Assembly (NCBI GenBank): GCA_029218425.1
Contig: JAQXRH010000095.1
Location: 1 to 35,434 of the forward strand
From: Bacteroidales bacterium
Lineage (GTDB): Bacteria > Bacteroidota > Bacteroidia > Bacteroidales > Muribaculaceae
Reading direction: 5' to 3'
DNA: 35,434 bases
Below, piece by piece: positions 15,743 through 23,654 of the stretch (position 1 is its first letter; each line of letters starts with the position of its first letter). The notes below the pieces were generated by a model. The model saw only the letters and a program-made list of their open reading frames with translations, was not told where the DNA came from and made no database searches. A program made the translations under genes and the position numbers.

Positions 15743-17176
15743 ATGGAACATAAACTTCAACAACAACAGGACCTGCGGCAACTGCAACGGCTCACCCCGA
15801 TGCAGGTGCAGTTCGTGCGCATGTTGGAGATGACCGGGCCGGAGCTGGAAAGCGAAGTCAACCGTGCGCTCGACGAAATGCCTGCATTGGAAGTAGCCGA
15901 CAACCAAGCTATTGCCACCAGCAACGACGATTTCAAGGAGACCGCCGAGCAAGTACAGCTCGCCGACTACGGCAACGACGACGACATCCCTTCGTACATG
16001 CTCGACGCCCACAACCATAGCGTCAACGACACATACTACACCCCGACGGCCGCCAACGACGAGCCCACACTCGCCGAGGACCTTACCGACCAGCTTAAAG
16101 AGATGTCGCTGACCGAAAGGCAACTCACCATTGCCAAATATATCATAGGCAACCTCGACTCCAACGGCTACCTCAATCGCACCCCCGAGGCTATTGCCAA
16201 CGACATGACCTTCACCGAGTCGATGGAAGTGGACGCAGCCGAAGTGTCGCAAATCATCGACATCATACGTTCGCTCGACCCGCCCGGCGTTGCCGCCGTT
16301 GACTTGCGCGACTGCCTGCTTTTGCAGCTCAACCGGCGCCAGCCATCGGTCGAAGTTATCACCGCCCGCGAAATCATCAACCACTATTTCGACCTCTTCT
16401 CCAGGAAGCACTACGACAAGCTCGCCGAGCAATTAGGCATCGACGCCGATAGGCTCACCGCCGCAATCGGAGTGATATCCCACCTCAACCCCAAGCCCGG
16501 CAACCAGCTCAACGACAGCGCCATAGAGAATAGCGCCCGACAGATTGTGCCCGAGCTACAAGTCGAAATCGACAGCGACAACAACCTCACAGTGAGCTTG
16601 CTAAACAACATCCCCGACCTGGTACTGTCGCAATCGTTCAACCTCGACGCCACGTCGGCATCGGCAACGACACCGCGCCAACGCGCCGACGACGCCACAT
16701 TCATACGCTCCCGCCGCGACGAGGCGCTCGCCTTCATCAAGACGCTGCAGATGCGCCAAAGCACCCTGCTCAACGTCATGACAGCCATCGCTTCATTCCA
16801 ACGCGACTTCTTCATCTCCGGCGACGAGACACGTCTTAGGCCGATGATACTCCGCGACATAGCCGCCATGACCGGCTACGACCTCTCGGTGATATCGCGC
16901 GCCACGGCAGCCAAATACGTGATAGCCCCATCGGGCATATATCCACTCAAATTTTTCTTCAACGACCGACCGTTGGCCGACGATGACGTCACCACCCACC
17001 AAATAATCGACGCCATTCAATCAATATTAGCACAAGAAGATAAACGCTCACCGCTACCCGACGAAAACATCGCCGAGATGCTATCGGAAAAAGGCTTCAA
17101 CATAGCACGCCGCACCGTGGCCAAATATCGCGAACGGCTGGGAGTGCCGGTAGCCCGTCTGCGCAAAACCATTTAA
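15743..17176 (+). CDS. rpoN: RNA polymerase sigma-54 factor
   Basis: At 477 residues this is a full-length RpoN. The N-terminal activator-interacting region is Gln-rich (KLQQQQDLRQLQRLTPMQ). An acidic spacer follows (about 45-105), then the core-binding domain with SLDPPGVAA (near 174-182), and the C-terminal DNA-binding part with DLSVISRATAAKY, which is the helix-turn-helix that reads the -12 element. The invariant RpoN box ARRTVAKYRE lies about 15 residues from the end. Sigma-54 directs polymerase to -24/-12 promoters and needs an AAA activator, none of which is encoded in this window. It heads a run with a PAP2-like gene 14 bases downstream. Confidence 0.97.
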   Translation: MEHKLQQQQDLRQLQRLTPMQVQFVRMLEMTGPELESEVNRALDEMPALEVADNQAIATSNDDFKETAEQVQLADYGNDDDIPSYMLDAHNHSVNDTYYTPTAANDEPTLAEDLTDQLKEMSLTERQLTIAKYIIGNLDSNGYLNRTPEAIANDMTFTESMEVDAAEVSQIIDIIRSLDPPGVAAVDLRDCLLLQLNRRQPSVEVITAREIINHYFDLFSRKHYDKLAEQLGIDADRLTAAIGVISHLNPKPGNQLNDSAIENSARQIVPELQVEIDSDNNLTVSLLNNIPDLVLSQSFNLDATSASATTPRQRADDATFIRSRRDEALAFIKTLQMRQSTLLNVMTAIASFQRDFFISGDETRLRPMILRDIAAMTGYDLSVISRATAAKYVIAPSGIYPLKFFFNDRPLADDDVTTHQIIDAIQSILAQEDKRSPLPDENIAEMLSEKGFNIARRTVAKYRERLGVPVARLRKTI

Positions 17177-17190
17177 TACCCTTATTCAGA

Positions 17191-17817
17191 ATGTTTGAAA
17201 AAATCATCAAGACAATAGCCGGAATAATATCAATCATCACATCTCCGATAATAATGCCCACCTACGGCATGGCATTATCATTGTGGTCGACCCACTTGGT
17301 CTTCGCCCCGGCATCCACGCGCTGGCAAGTGTTGCTACTGACGTTTGCCGCCACGGCAATGCTCCCGGTCATTGTCATTTTCTTCTTGTCGAAGGCCGGC
17401 ATCATCAAGCATCCGTCGCTCAACGACCGCAACGACCGCCCGTACGTCTACGCAGCCGCCACGATGACTTATCTCGGCATCGCCATATATCTGTGGAGAA
17501 TCAACTCGCCGCAATGGCTATCGATGTTCATGCTCGCCGCCGCTATAACGGCCGTCGTGACTATGATAGTCAATTTCCGTTGGAAGATTAGCGGACACGC
17601 CACAGCGGCAGGCAGTCTTACCACTTTCACCTTCTTCCTCTGTTTCAAGAACTTAACCTTGCACAACAACGAATGGCTGTTTGTAGTGATGGCATTGGTG
17701 GCCGGACTGGTGATGACCTCGCGGCTGATACTTAAGCGCCACACCTTAAGCCAAGTGACCGCCGGCTTTTTCAACGGCGTGTTCTGGGTTGCGCTCTTCG
17801 AGCTATTGGCGAAATAA
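17191..17817 (+). CDS. PAP2-like membrane phosphatase family protein
   Basis: The 208-residue integral membrane protein has about six hydrophobic helices. Phosphatase-superfamily motifs are visible: a polar LNDRNDRPYVY segment after the second helix (the K/R..RP region), SGHATAAG (motif 2, with its histidine) and SRLILKRHTLSQVTAG (motif 3, Arg...His). The usual PSGH is ISGH and the Asp of HxxxD is replaced by Gln-containing HTLSQV, a common variation in Bacteroidota members. It may dephosphorylate a lipid pyrophosphate. It follows rpoN by 14 bases and is probably cotranscribed with it. Confidence 0.75.
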   Translation: MFEKIIKTIAGIISIITSPIIMPTYGMALSLWSTHLVFAPASTRWQVLLLTFAATAMLPVIVIFFLSKAGIIKHPSLNDRNDRPYVYAAATMTYLGIAIYLWRINSPQWLSMFMLAAAITAVVTMIVNFRWKISGHATAAGSLTTFTFFLCFKNLTLHNNEWLFVVMALVAGLVMTSRLILKRHTLSQVTAGFFNGVFWVALFELLAK

Positions 17818-17830
17818 GAGCAAAGGCACC

Positions 17831-17899
17831 GCCCCATAGCAACTGACAATCAAAACGCAACCGCATAGGTTGCGCCCCATATCAACTGACAATCAAAAC
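17831..17899 (+). repeat. Pair of 26-bp direct repeats with an intervening hairpin
   Basis: GCCCCATAGCAACTGACAAT at 17831 and GCCCCATATCAACTGACAAT at 17874 begin 26-bp copies (17831-17856 and 17874-17899) that differ at one base. Between them CGCAACC (17856-17862) and GGTTGCG (17868-17874) form a 7-bp stem with a GCATA loop. The pair ends 14 bases before purE and may be a regulatory leader or a relic duplication. Confidence 0.7.
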
Positions 17900-17913
17900 A
17901 AAACGACAACTAT

Positions 17914-18420
17914 ATGAAACCTCTTGTAAGCATAATCATGGGTAGCACATCCGACCTGCCCGTGATGAAGAAAGCCGCCGATTTCCTCGACAGCATGGAG
18001 ATACCATTTGAGATGAACGCCCTCTCGGCACACCGCACCCCGGCCGAAGTGGAGGAATTTGCGCGTACCGCTGCCGACCGCGGCTTGAAGGTAATCATTG
18101 CAGCCGCCGGCATGGCAGCCGCATTGCCCGGCGTGATTGCGGCATCCACGACACTCCCCGTCATCGGCGTGCCACTCGACGCCACCCTCGGCGGCAAAGA
18201 CGCCATGCTCTCCATAATACAGATGCCTCCGGGCATCGCCGTGGCTACAGTAGGCATCAACGCAGCCATGAACGCCGCCGTTCTTGCCACGCAGATGATA
18301 GCTTTGACCGATGAAGACGTGGCCCGGCGATTTGCATCCTACCGCAGCAGCCTCAAAGAGAAAATCGTAAAAGCTAATGCCGAACTTGCCAAGATTGAAT
18401 ACAAATTCAAGACCAACTAA
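17914..18420 (+). CDS. purE: N5-carboxyaminoimidazole ribonucleotide mutase (PurE)
   Basis: The 168-residue protein is class I PurE, which moves the carboxyl group of N5-CAIR to give CAIR in de novo purine synthesis in the cytosol. Conserved elements are MGSTSD (9-14), the SAHRTP loop holding the catalytic His (38-43), AAAGMAAALPGVIA, and GVPLDATLGGKDAMLSIIQMPPG around residues 88-110. Length and motifs are normal for the octameric mutase. It lies 96 bases after the PAP2-like gene and 66 bases before ispG. A hairpin and direct repeat precede it. No other purine genes occur in the window. Confidence 0.97.
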   Translation: MKPLVSIIMGSTSDLPVMKKAADFLDSMEIPFEMNALSAHRTPAEVEEFARTAADRGLKVIIAAAGMAAALPGVIAASTTLPVIGVPLDATLGGKDAMLSIIQMPPGIAVATVGINAAMNAAVLATQMIALTDEDVARRFASYRSSLKEKIVKANAELAKIEYKFKTN

Positions 18421-18486
18421 GCGGTCCTCTCTCCGGCAATAATCAGCAGTAGCAGCACATAAAAATCATACACAGACAACAGCAAC

Positions 18487-20214
18487 ATGGGTTTCGGATA
18501 TAAGCGACGCACCACGTCAACCGCCCTCGTAGGCAATGTGGCGATAGGAAGCGACTATCCTATTCGCTTGCAATCGATGACATCAACATCGACGATGGAC
18601 ACAGCCGGCTCGGTAGCCCAAGCCAAACGCATCATAGATGCCGGCGGCGAGATTGTACGTCTTACGGCACAAGGAGTACGCGAAGCCAACAACCTCGCCA
18701 ACATACACGCCGCGCTACGCGCCGACGGCTATGAGGCCCCGTTGGTGGCCGACATCCATTTCAACCCCGCGGCCGCCGATGCCGCAGCGGCGATAGTAGA
18801 GAAAGTGCGCATCAACCCCGGCAACTTCGTCGACCCGGCTCGCACCTTCCGCCATTTGGAATACACCGACGAGGAATATGCCGACGAGATAAAGCGCATC
18901 GAGAAACGGCTTATACCGCTCGTCGACATATGCCGCGAGCACTCCACGGCATTGCGCATCGGAGTGAACCACGGGTCGCTTTCCGACCGCATCATGAGCC
19001 GCTACGGCGACACTCCGGCCGGAGTGGTGGAGAGCGCGATGGAATTTCTGCGCATACTCCGCCGCCTCGACTTCAACGACGTGGTCATCTCCATCAAAGC
19101 CTCCAACACAGTAGTTATGGTCAACACCGTGAGGCTGTTGGTCAAGGCAATGGACGACGAGGATATGCACTACCCGCTCCACCTGGGAGTGACCGAAGCC
19201 GGCAACGGCGAAGACGGCCGCATACGTTCGGCCGTGGGCATCGGCGCATTGCTCGCCGAAGGTATCGGCGACACCATCAGGGTATCCCTCAGCGAAGCTC
19301 CGGAATGTGAAATCCCCGTAGCTGCGATGCTCACCAAGCGATTGGACTTATGGGCCCGCGCTGCCGACATAGACGGTACGGAATACCCCGGCTACAATAA
19401 AGTTGAGCCGCAACGCCGTCGCTCCGCAACCGTTGAAAATGCCAGCGGAGGGAGCGCCACGGCATCAGGCGGGGCAACCGCAACGGCAATAGGAGGTGGT
19501 AACACCACCGTGGCATTGGGTGTCGATGATATAGCCAACGACTTGATAGTCAGGCTATCGGCCGACACGAGCAAAGACGTGCTCATTGCCGAGGCAAAAA
19601 AGGCCGACGGGAAGGCAATAGTATTGACCACAACTCACATCAACCCGGCAGCAGCTATAAAAGCAGCAATGCACCTACTTACCGCAGCCGGCATCAGCAA
19701 TCCGCTTATCGCCGAAATCGATTATGGGACTACGCCCGCCGACGAGACAATGATATATGCAGCCGCCGACATGGGAGCCATACTACTGTCGGGATTTACC
19801 GATGGCATATCCATACGGTCGGCGACCATGAGCGACGAAGCCATCAGAGGGCTGTCGCTGGGCATATTGCAAGCGGCCCGCCTACGATTCTCGCGCACCG
19901 AGTTCATATCATGCCCCGGTTGCGGACGCACAATGTTCGACCTGCAATCCACAGTCAACACCATCAAAAAAGAATTGTCGCATTTGCGCCATCTGAAAAT
20001 CGGAGTGATGGGTTGCATAGTCAACGGACCGGGAGAGATGGCCGATGCCGACTATGGCTATGTGGGAGCCGGTGTAGGGCGCATCAGCCTATACCGCCAG
20101 AAGGAGTGCATAGAGCGCAACATACCTCAGGAGGATGCCCTCCCCCACCTCATAGCACTGATAAAAGCCGATGGCCGCTGGGTGGAACCCGAAGCCGCCG
20201 CCGGCGAAGAATAA
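18487..20214 (+). CDS. ispG: 4-hydroxy-3-methylbut-2-enyl diphosphate synthase (IspG/GcpE), long form
   Basis: The 575-residue enzyme converts MEcPP to HMBPP in the non-mevalonate isoprenoid pathway using a [4Fe-4S] cluster. The N-terminal TIM barrel contains PIRLQSMT, LVADIHFN, VRINPGN, RIGVNHGSL and LGVTEAG. The cluster domain at the C-terminus has CPGCGR (about 475) and GCIVNGPGE. As in other Bacteroidota and in plants, an extra domain separates the barrel from the cluster domain, so the protein is much longer than the roughly 370 residues of Escherichia coli. A Gly/Ala/Ser/Thr-rich linker (about 313-345, with ASGGSATASGGATATA) joins barrel and insert and seems unusually simple in composition. 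It ends 22 bases before the M16 peptidase gene. Confidence 0.96.
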   Translation: MGFGYKRRTTSTALVGNVAIGSDYPIRLQSMTSTSTMDTAGSVAQAKRIIDAGGEIVRLTAQGVREANNLANIHAALRADGYEAPLVADIHFNPAAADAAAAIVEKVRINPGNFVDPARTFRHLEYTDEEYADEIKRIEKRLIPLVDICREHSTALRIGVNHGSLSDRIMSRYGDTPAGVVESAMEFLRILRRLDFNDVVISIKASNTVVMVNTVRLLVKAMDDEDMHYPLHLGVTEAGNGEDGRIRSAVGIGALLAEGIGDTIRVSLSEAPECEIPVAAMLTKRLDLWARAADIDGTEYPGYNKVEPQRRRSATVENASGGSATASGGATATAIGGGNTTVALGVDDIANDLIVRLSADTSKDVLIAEAKKADGKAIVLTTTHINPAAAIKAAMHLLTAAGISNPLIAEIDYGTTPADETMIYAAADMGAILLSGFTDGISIRSATMSDEAIRGLSLGILQAARLRFSRTEFISCPGCGRTMFDLQSTVNTIKKELSHLRHLKIGVMGCIVNGPGEMADADYGYVGAGVGRISLYRQKECIERNIPQEDALPHLIALIKADGRWVEPEAAAGEE

Positions 20215-20236
20215 TATAATCCATCAACTACAGTAT

Positions 20237-21484
20237 ATGACAGCGCGACTACTTGACAACCAATCGGATTACACGGTGATGAACGTATCGCCGGGACTTC
20301 GTTTTGTCCATGTACGCCGCGACACTGTAGCCGAGATATTCGGGACCGCCACACGCGTTGGTTCCCGCGACGAGATAGCCGGTCAGCACGGCCTTGCCCA
20401 CTTCGTGGAGCACACCATCTTCAAGGGCACCGCCCGCCGCCGTGCCGGCTCAATAATCAACTGCATGGAGACCGTAGGGGGCGAACTAAATGCCTATACC
20501 ACAAAGGAAGAGACCTACGTGTACTCCATATTTCCACGCGGCAACGCATCGCGAGCCACATCGCTGATAGCCGACTTGGTGAGCAACTCCGTGTTCCCCG
20601 ACAGCGAATTGGACAAGGAGCGCGAAGTGGTGGCCGACGAAATCGACTCCTATCTCGACACGCCGGCCGATGCCGTTTTCGACGACTTCGACGACCTGCT
20701 ATTTGAAGGCAACCCATTAGGACACAACATATTGGGCGACACGCAATCACTTGCTCAATTTGACTCCGGCAAGTGCCGCGACTTTCTCGATCGCTACTAC
20801 CGTGCGCCCAACATGACAGTATTCTACATCGGCGGTGAGAGCGTGACAAAAATCGCCCGTCTTATAGAAAAGCATTTCGCCGGATTGCGCACCGACAGCG
20901 TTGAGCGGCAAGCCGTTGGCCCCGTGTCGGCGAAGCATTTCAACGAGAGGCGAGGCGACGGCTCCAACCACCAGGGGCACACCGTGGTAGGCACAGTGAT
21001 ACCATCGCTATATGCGCCCGAACGGCATGCGTATGCATTGATCAACAACATATTAGGCGGGCCCGGGATGAACTCGCGCCTTAACGTATCGCTCCGCGAG
21101 CGCCGCGGATTGGTGTATAGCGTAGAGTCGACGCTTACCATGTATAGCGACTGCGGCGTGATGACCATATATTACGGATGCGACCCCGAAGACACGGCGA
21201 AGTGCAAGCGATTGGTCGACAACGAATTGCGTCGCATAGGCGACAGCGCCATATCCGAGAGCATGCTCCGCCGCGCCAAACGCCAATTTATCGGGCAGCT
21301 CACCCTGTCGACAGCCTCGGCCGAACAGACCATCCTCGCCGCCGCCCGCTCCCTGCTATTCCGCGACGAAGTAATCACCCCGCGCGACATCGCCGCCCAA
21401 ATCGAAGCCATCACCCCCGGCGAGCTTCACTCAGCCGCAGCCACCCTCACCCCCTCCAACTTCTCCACCCTCACTCTCACCTGA
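20237..21484 (+). CDS. M16-family zinc metallopeptidase
   Basis: This 415-residue protein has the inverted zinc motif HFVEH (residues 55-59 from the ATG at 20237) and the downstream REVVADEIDSY segment that supplies the third zinc ligand, so it should be catalytically active. Later strands such as LNNILGGPGMNSRLNVSLRE (with LIN rather than LNN) and RGLVYSVES are typical of the second M16 half. It resembles processing-peptidase-like enzymes that cut short peptides. I see no signal peptide, so the enzyme is probably cytoplasmic or peripheral. An upstream in-frame ATG at 20171 would overlap ispG by 44 bases and adds a Pro-rich tail without homology, so I reject it. The gene is the last of the rpoN run before a strong hairpin. 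Confidence 0.92.
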   Translation: MTARLLDNQSDYTVMNVSPGLRFVHVRRDTVAEIFGTATRVGSRDEIAGQHGLAHFVEHTIFKGTARRRAGSIINCMETVGGELNAYTTKEETYVYSIFPRGNASRATSLIADLVSNSVFPDSELDKEREVVADEIDSYLDTPADAVFDDFDDLLFEGNPLGHNILGDTQSLAQFDSGKCRDFLDRYYRAPNMTVFYIGGESVTKIARLIEKHFAGLRTDSVERQAVGPVSAKHFNERRGDGSNHQGHTVVGTVIPSLYAPERHAYALINNILGGPGMNSRLNVSLRERRGLVYSVESTLTMYSDCGVMTIYYGCDPEDTAKCKRLVDNELRRIGDSAISESMLRRAKRQFIGQLTLSTASAEQTILAAARSLLFRDEVITPRDIAAQIEAITPGELHSAAATLTPSNFSTLTLT

Positions 21485-21608
21485 CCACCTCTCGACTCAC
21501 TTTGACAATCATAATTGCAACCGATAAACATGTACGATATGAAGAAATAACCTCCGATACAAAGTCATTGATGATCTGTAATAACAGAGTATCATAAGAC
21601 TTATATAG

Positions 21609-21675
21609 GACCGGTTAGACCTGTCGGACATGTCGGACATGTCGGACATGTCTGACTGGTCTGACCGGTCGGACT
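21609..21675 (+). repeat. Left array of 9-bp palindromic units (GACNNGTCN)
   Basis: Seven consecutive 9-mers from 21609 read GACCGGTTA, GACCTGTCG, GACATGTCG, GACATGTCG, GACATGTCT, GACTGGTCT, GACCGGTCG, then GACT. Each holds the small palindrome GACNNGTC. The last 35 bases (21641-21675) recur with one mismatch at 22382-22416 on the far side of the four-helix-bundle gene. Confidence 0.9.
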
Positions 21676-21688
21676 CCTCTCAATAATT

Positions 21689-21719
21689 TATAAAAATTTT
21701 CCTTCGGAAAATTTTTATA
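21689..21719. terminator. Perfect 14-bp AT-rich hairpin, probable bidirectional terminator
   Basis: TATAAAAATTTTCC (21689-21702) pairs without mismatch with GGAAAATTTTTATA (21706-21719) around a TTC loop, equivalent to a C(UUCG)G-type cap. Each strand presents a T-run at its 3' arm. It lies between the M16 gene and the four-helix-bundle gene, about 70 bases before the latter. Confidence 0.6.
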
Positions 21720-21734
21720 TTTACACAAATTCGT

Positions 21735-21742
21735 TAACTTTG
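21735..21742 (+). promoter_or_regulatory. Possible -7 element for the four-helix-bundle gene
   Basis: TAACTTTG matches TAnnTTTG and lies 45 bases before the ATG at 21788. The -33 position holds only T-rich sequence inside the hairpin arm, so the promoter would be weak or would require readthrough. Confidence 0.4.
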
Positions 21743-21787
21743 TGAAGCATTGAGTTTTAGGTATTAATTCTACAAATAAGTAATCTT

Positions 21788-22357
21788 ATGGCTGCTGCTT
21801 CGAGTGATATGAGTTTTCTTCCACATCGTGGTGGCTACAGAAATCTTAAGGTTTATCAGATTACCGAGATTATCTATGATGTAACCTATGTTTTTACTTC
21901 GAGATTTCTTAATCATGGCGACCGAACTGTTGACCAGATGATACAAGCCTCCCGCTCGGGAAAGCAAAATATCGCGGAAGGAAGTAAAGCATCCTCCACT
22001 TCAACAGAAACGGAAATAAAACTTACAAATGTAGCCAAAGCGAGCCTCGAAGAACTGCTGATAGATTTTGAAGATTATCTTCGAGTAAGAGGTTTGCAGC
22101 AATGGGACGCAGGACATCCTCGTTATCAGAGAATGAGGGAATATTGCAAAAGCGACAGTATCATGAGCGACTGTCGAATGTTACGGCCAAAACTCAACGA
22201 CGAAGAGATGGGAAACCTTGCAATCACCCTTATCAATCAAGCCACTTACATGCTCCGTCGCTTGATTGAAAAGCAACAGGAGATGTTTCTGAAGCATGGC
22301 GGCATACGCGAGCAGATGATGCACGCCCGCCTTGCATATCGCAATAACAGAAAATAA
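21788..22357 (+). CDS. Four-helix-bundle protein (S23/IVP-related)
   Basis: The 189-residue protein matches the four-helix-bundle family related to the open reading frames of 23S rRNA intervening sequences. After a short variable lead come YRNLKVYQITEIIYDVTYVF (helix 1), DRTVDQMIQASRSGKQNIAEGS (helix 2 with the family-typical R.G..NIAEG), VAKASLEELLIDFEDYLR (helix 3) and LAITLINQATYMLRRLIEKQQ (helix 4). Its version has an extra loop (RGLQQWDAGHPRYQ) and a basic tail, like the Bacteroidota "suffix" subgroup. The biochemical role is unknown, and relatives occur in rRNA inserts and beside diversity-generating retroelements. Both flanks carry arrays of the same 9-bp unit, so the gene may be, or have been, a small mobile unit. 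It is more AT-rich than its neighbours. Confidence 0.85.
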   Translation: MAAASSDMSFLPHRGGYRNLKVYQITEIIYDVTYVFTSRFLNHGDRTVDQMIQASRSGKQNIAEGSKASSTSTETEIKLTNVAKASLEELLIDFEDYLRVRGLQQWDAGHPRYQRMREYCKSDSIMSDCRMLRPKLNDEEMGNLAITLINQATYMLRRLIEKQQEMFLKHGGIREQMMHARLAYRNNRK

Positions 22358-22367
22358 TGATGGATCC

Positions 22368-22416
22368 GACCGGTCGGACTCGTCGGACATGTCTGACTGG
22401 TCTGACCGGTCCGACT
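22368..22416 (+). repeat. Right array of 9-bp palindromic units (GACNNGTCN)
   Basis: Five 9-mers from 22368 read GACCGGTCG, GACTCGTCG, GACATGTCT, GACTGGTCT, GACCGGTCC, then GACT. TCCGACCGGTCGGA at 22365-22378 is a perfect 14-bp palindrome. The array begins ten bases after the four-helix-bundle stop codon. Confidence 0.9.
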
Positions 22417-22470
22417 TTAATGGAAATTACTTTTTGGAGAATTTTTGGGCAGATTTGGATATAGTGGTAT

Positions 22471-22501
22471 TTCGCGGAGTGATAAAATATTAGTAACTTT
22501 G
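22471..22501 (+). promoter_or_regulatory. Promoter of dusB, possibly leaderless
   Basis: TTCG at 22471-22474, 19 bases, then TAACTTTG at 22494-22501. Only eight bases separate the -7 element from the ATG at 22510. With the usual start a few bases past the -7 box, the mRNA leader would be nearly absent. Confidence 0.5.
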
Positions 22502-22509
22502 CGGAGATT

Positions 22510-23493
22510 ATGAAGATAGGAAACATAGAATTGGGAGAGAAGCCGGTGATGTTGGCACCTATGGAGGATGTCACCGATGTGTCGTTCCGCACTATATGCC
22601 GTGAGCTTGGCGCCGATATGGTCTACACCGAGTTTGTGTCGGCCGATGCGTTGGTGCGCAACATTTCGGCCACGACTCGTAAATTGGAAATCAATCCTCA
22701 GGAACGGCCGGCAGCGATACAGATCTACGGCCGCGAGGTAGGTCCGATGGTAGAAGCCGCTCAGATAGCCCGCCAAGCCAATCCTGAAATCATCGACATA
22801 AACTTCGGTTGCCCGGTGAAAAAGGTGGCAGGGAAAGGGGCCGGTGCCGGTATGCTGCGCGACATACCCAAGATGCTTGAAATAACGCGTGCGGTGGTCG
22901 ACGCCATGGATATACCCGTCACCGTAAAGACCCGACTGGGGTGGGACCACGAGTCAAAGATAATAGTAGACCTTGCCGAACAGCTACAAGACTGTGGCAT
23001 ACAAGCTATTACCGTACATGGACGCACACGTTCGCAGCTTTACAGCGGCATAGCCGACTGGGATATGATAGCGGCGGTGAAGTCCAATCCGCGGCTCAAA
23101 ATCCCGGTGATAGGCAACGGCGACATCACCACACCGCAACTGGCACGCGAGGCGTTTGAGCGGTCGGGCGTCGACGGCATCATGGTGGGCCGAGCATCAA
23201 TAGGGGCACCATGGGTGTTCCACGACATAAAGGAGTACCTTGAAAACGGTGAGTTCGCACCCCTGCCGCTTGAGCAGAAATTCAAGATATTGCGGCGGCA
23301 GATTACAGAGAGCATCCAGCGTATCGACTCCTACCGAGGCATACTGCATATACGACGGCATCTGGCCGCCTCACCGCTATTCAAAGGGATACCCAACTTC
23401 CGCGAAACGCGCATAGCCATGCTTCGCGCTGACACACCCGACGAACTTATGCGTATTATAGACAAGATAGAACAGATGCTATCGGCCAGTTGA
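22510..23493 (+). CDS. dusB: tRNA-dihydrouridine synthase, DusB type
   Basis: The 327-residue flavoenzyme reduces specific uridines in tRNA D-loops, with FMN and NADPH. Diagnostic segments are MLAPMEDVTDVSFR at the start of the barrel, NFGCPVKKVAGKGAGAGML with the catalytic Cys, VKTRLGWD, VHGRTRSQLYSG, IPVIGNGDI and GIMVGRASIGAPWVF for phosphate binding. A C-terminal helical domain containing HIRRHLA contacts tRNA. Length and motifs are complete. The Bacteroidota-type start MKIGNIELGEKPVMLAPM argues for ATG 22510. A promoter lies immediately upstream, and the next gene is 161 bases away. Confidence 0.94.
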   Translation: MKIGNIELGEKPVMLAPMEDVTDVSFRTICRELGADMVYTEFVSADALVRNISATTRKLEINPQERPAAIQIYGREVGPMVEAAQIARQANPEIIDINFGCPVKKVAGKGAGAGMLRDIPKMLEITRAVVDAMDIPVTVKTRLGWDHESKIIVDLAEQLQDCGIQAITVHGRTRSQLYSGIADWDMIAAVKSNPRLKIPVIGNGDITTPQLAREAFERSGVDGIMVGRASIGAPWVFHDIKEYLENGEFAPLPLEQKFKILRRQITESIQRIDSYRGILHIRRHLAASPLFKGIPNFRETRIAMLRADTPDELMRIIDKIEQMLSAS

Positions 23494-23654
23494 CGGCATA
23501 GGCCGGCGAAAATGGCTAAAGAAGGGATAGAATAGATAAAACATTATAGCACAGATATTTATATCAACAAGAATATCCCTAAAAGAATATATTACGGAAG
23601 GAATATATAGAGTTACAACATATCAGAAACAATTCAGCAAATAGTTAAACAACT

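Noticed and set aside
20171-20236. N-terminal extension of the M16 peptidase
   Set aside because: It would overlap the end of ispG and encodes a Pro-rich segment unlike M16 starts. ATG 20237 lies 22 bases after the ispG stop.
21719-21731. DnaA box near the skew change (ATTTACACA)
   Set aside because: It has two mismatches to TTATNCACA, is isolated, and no cluster of boxes is visible.
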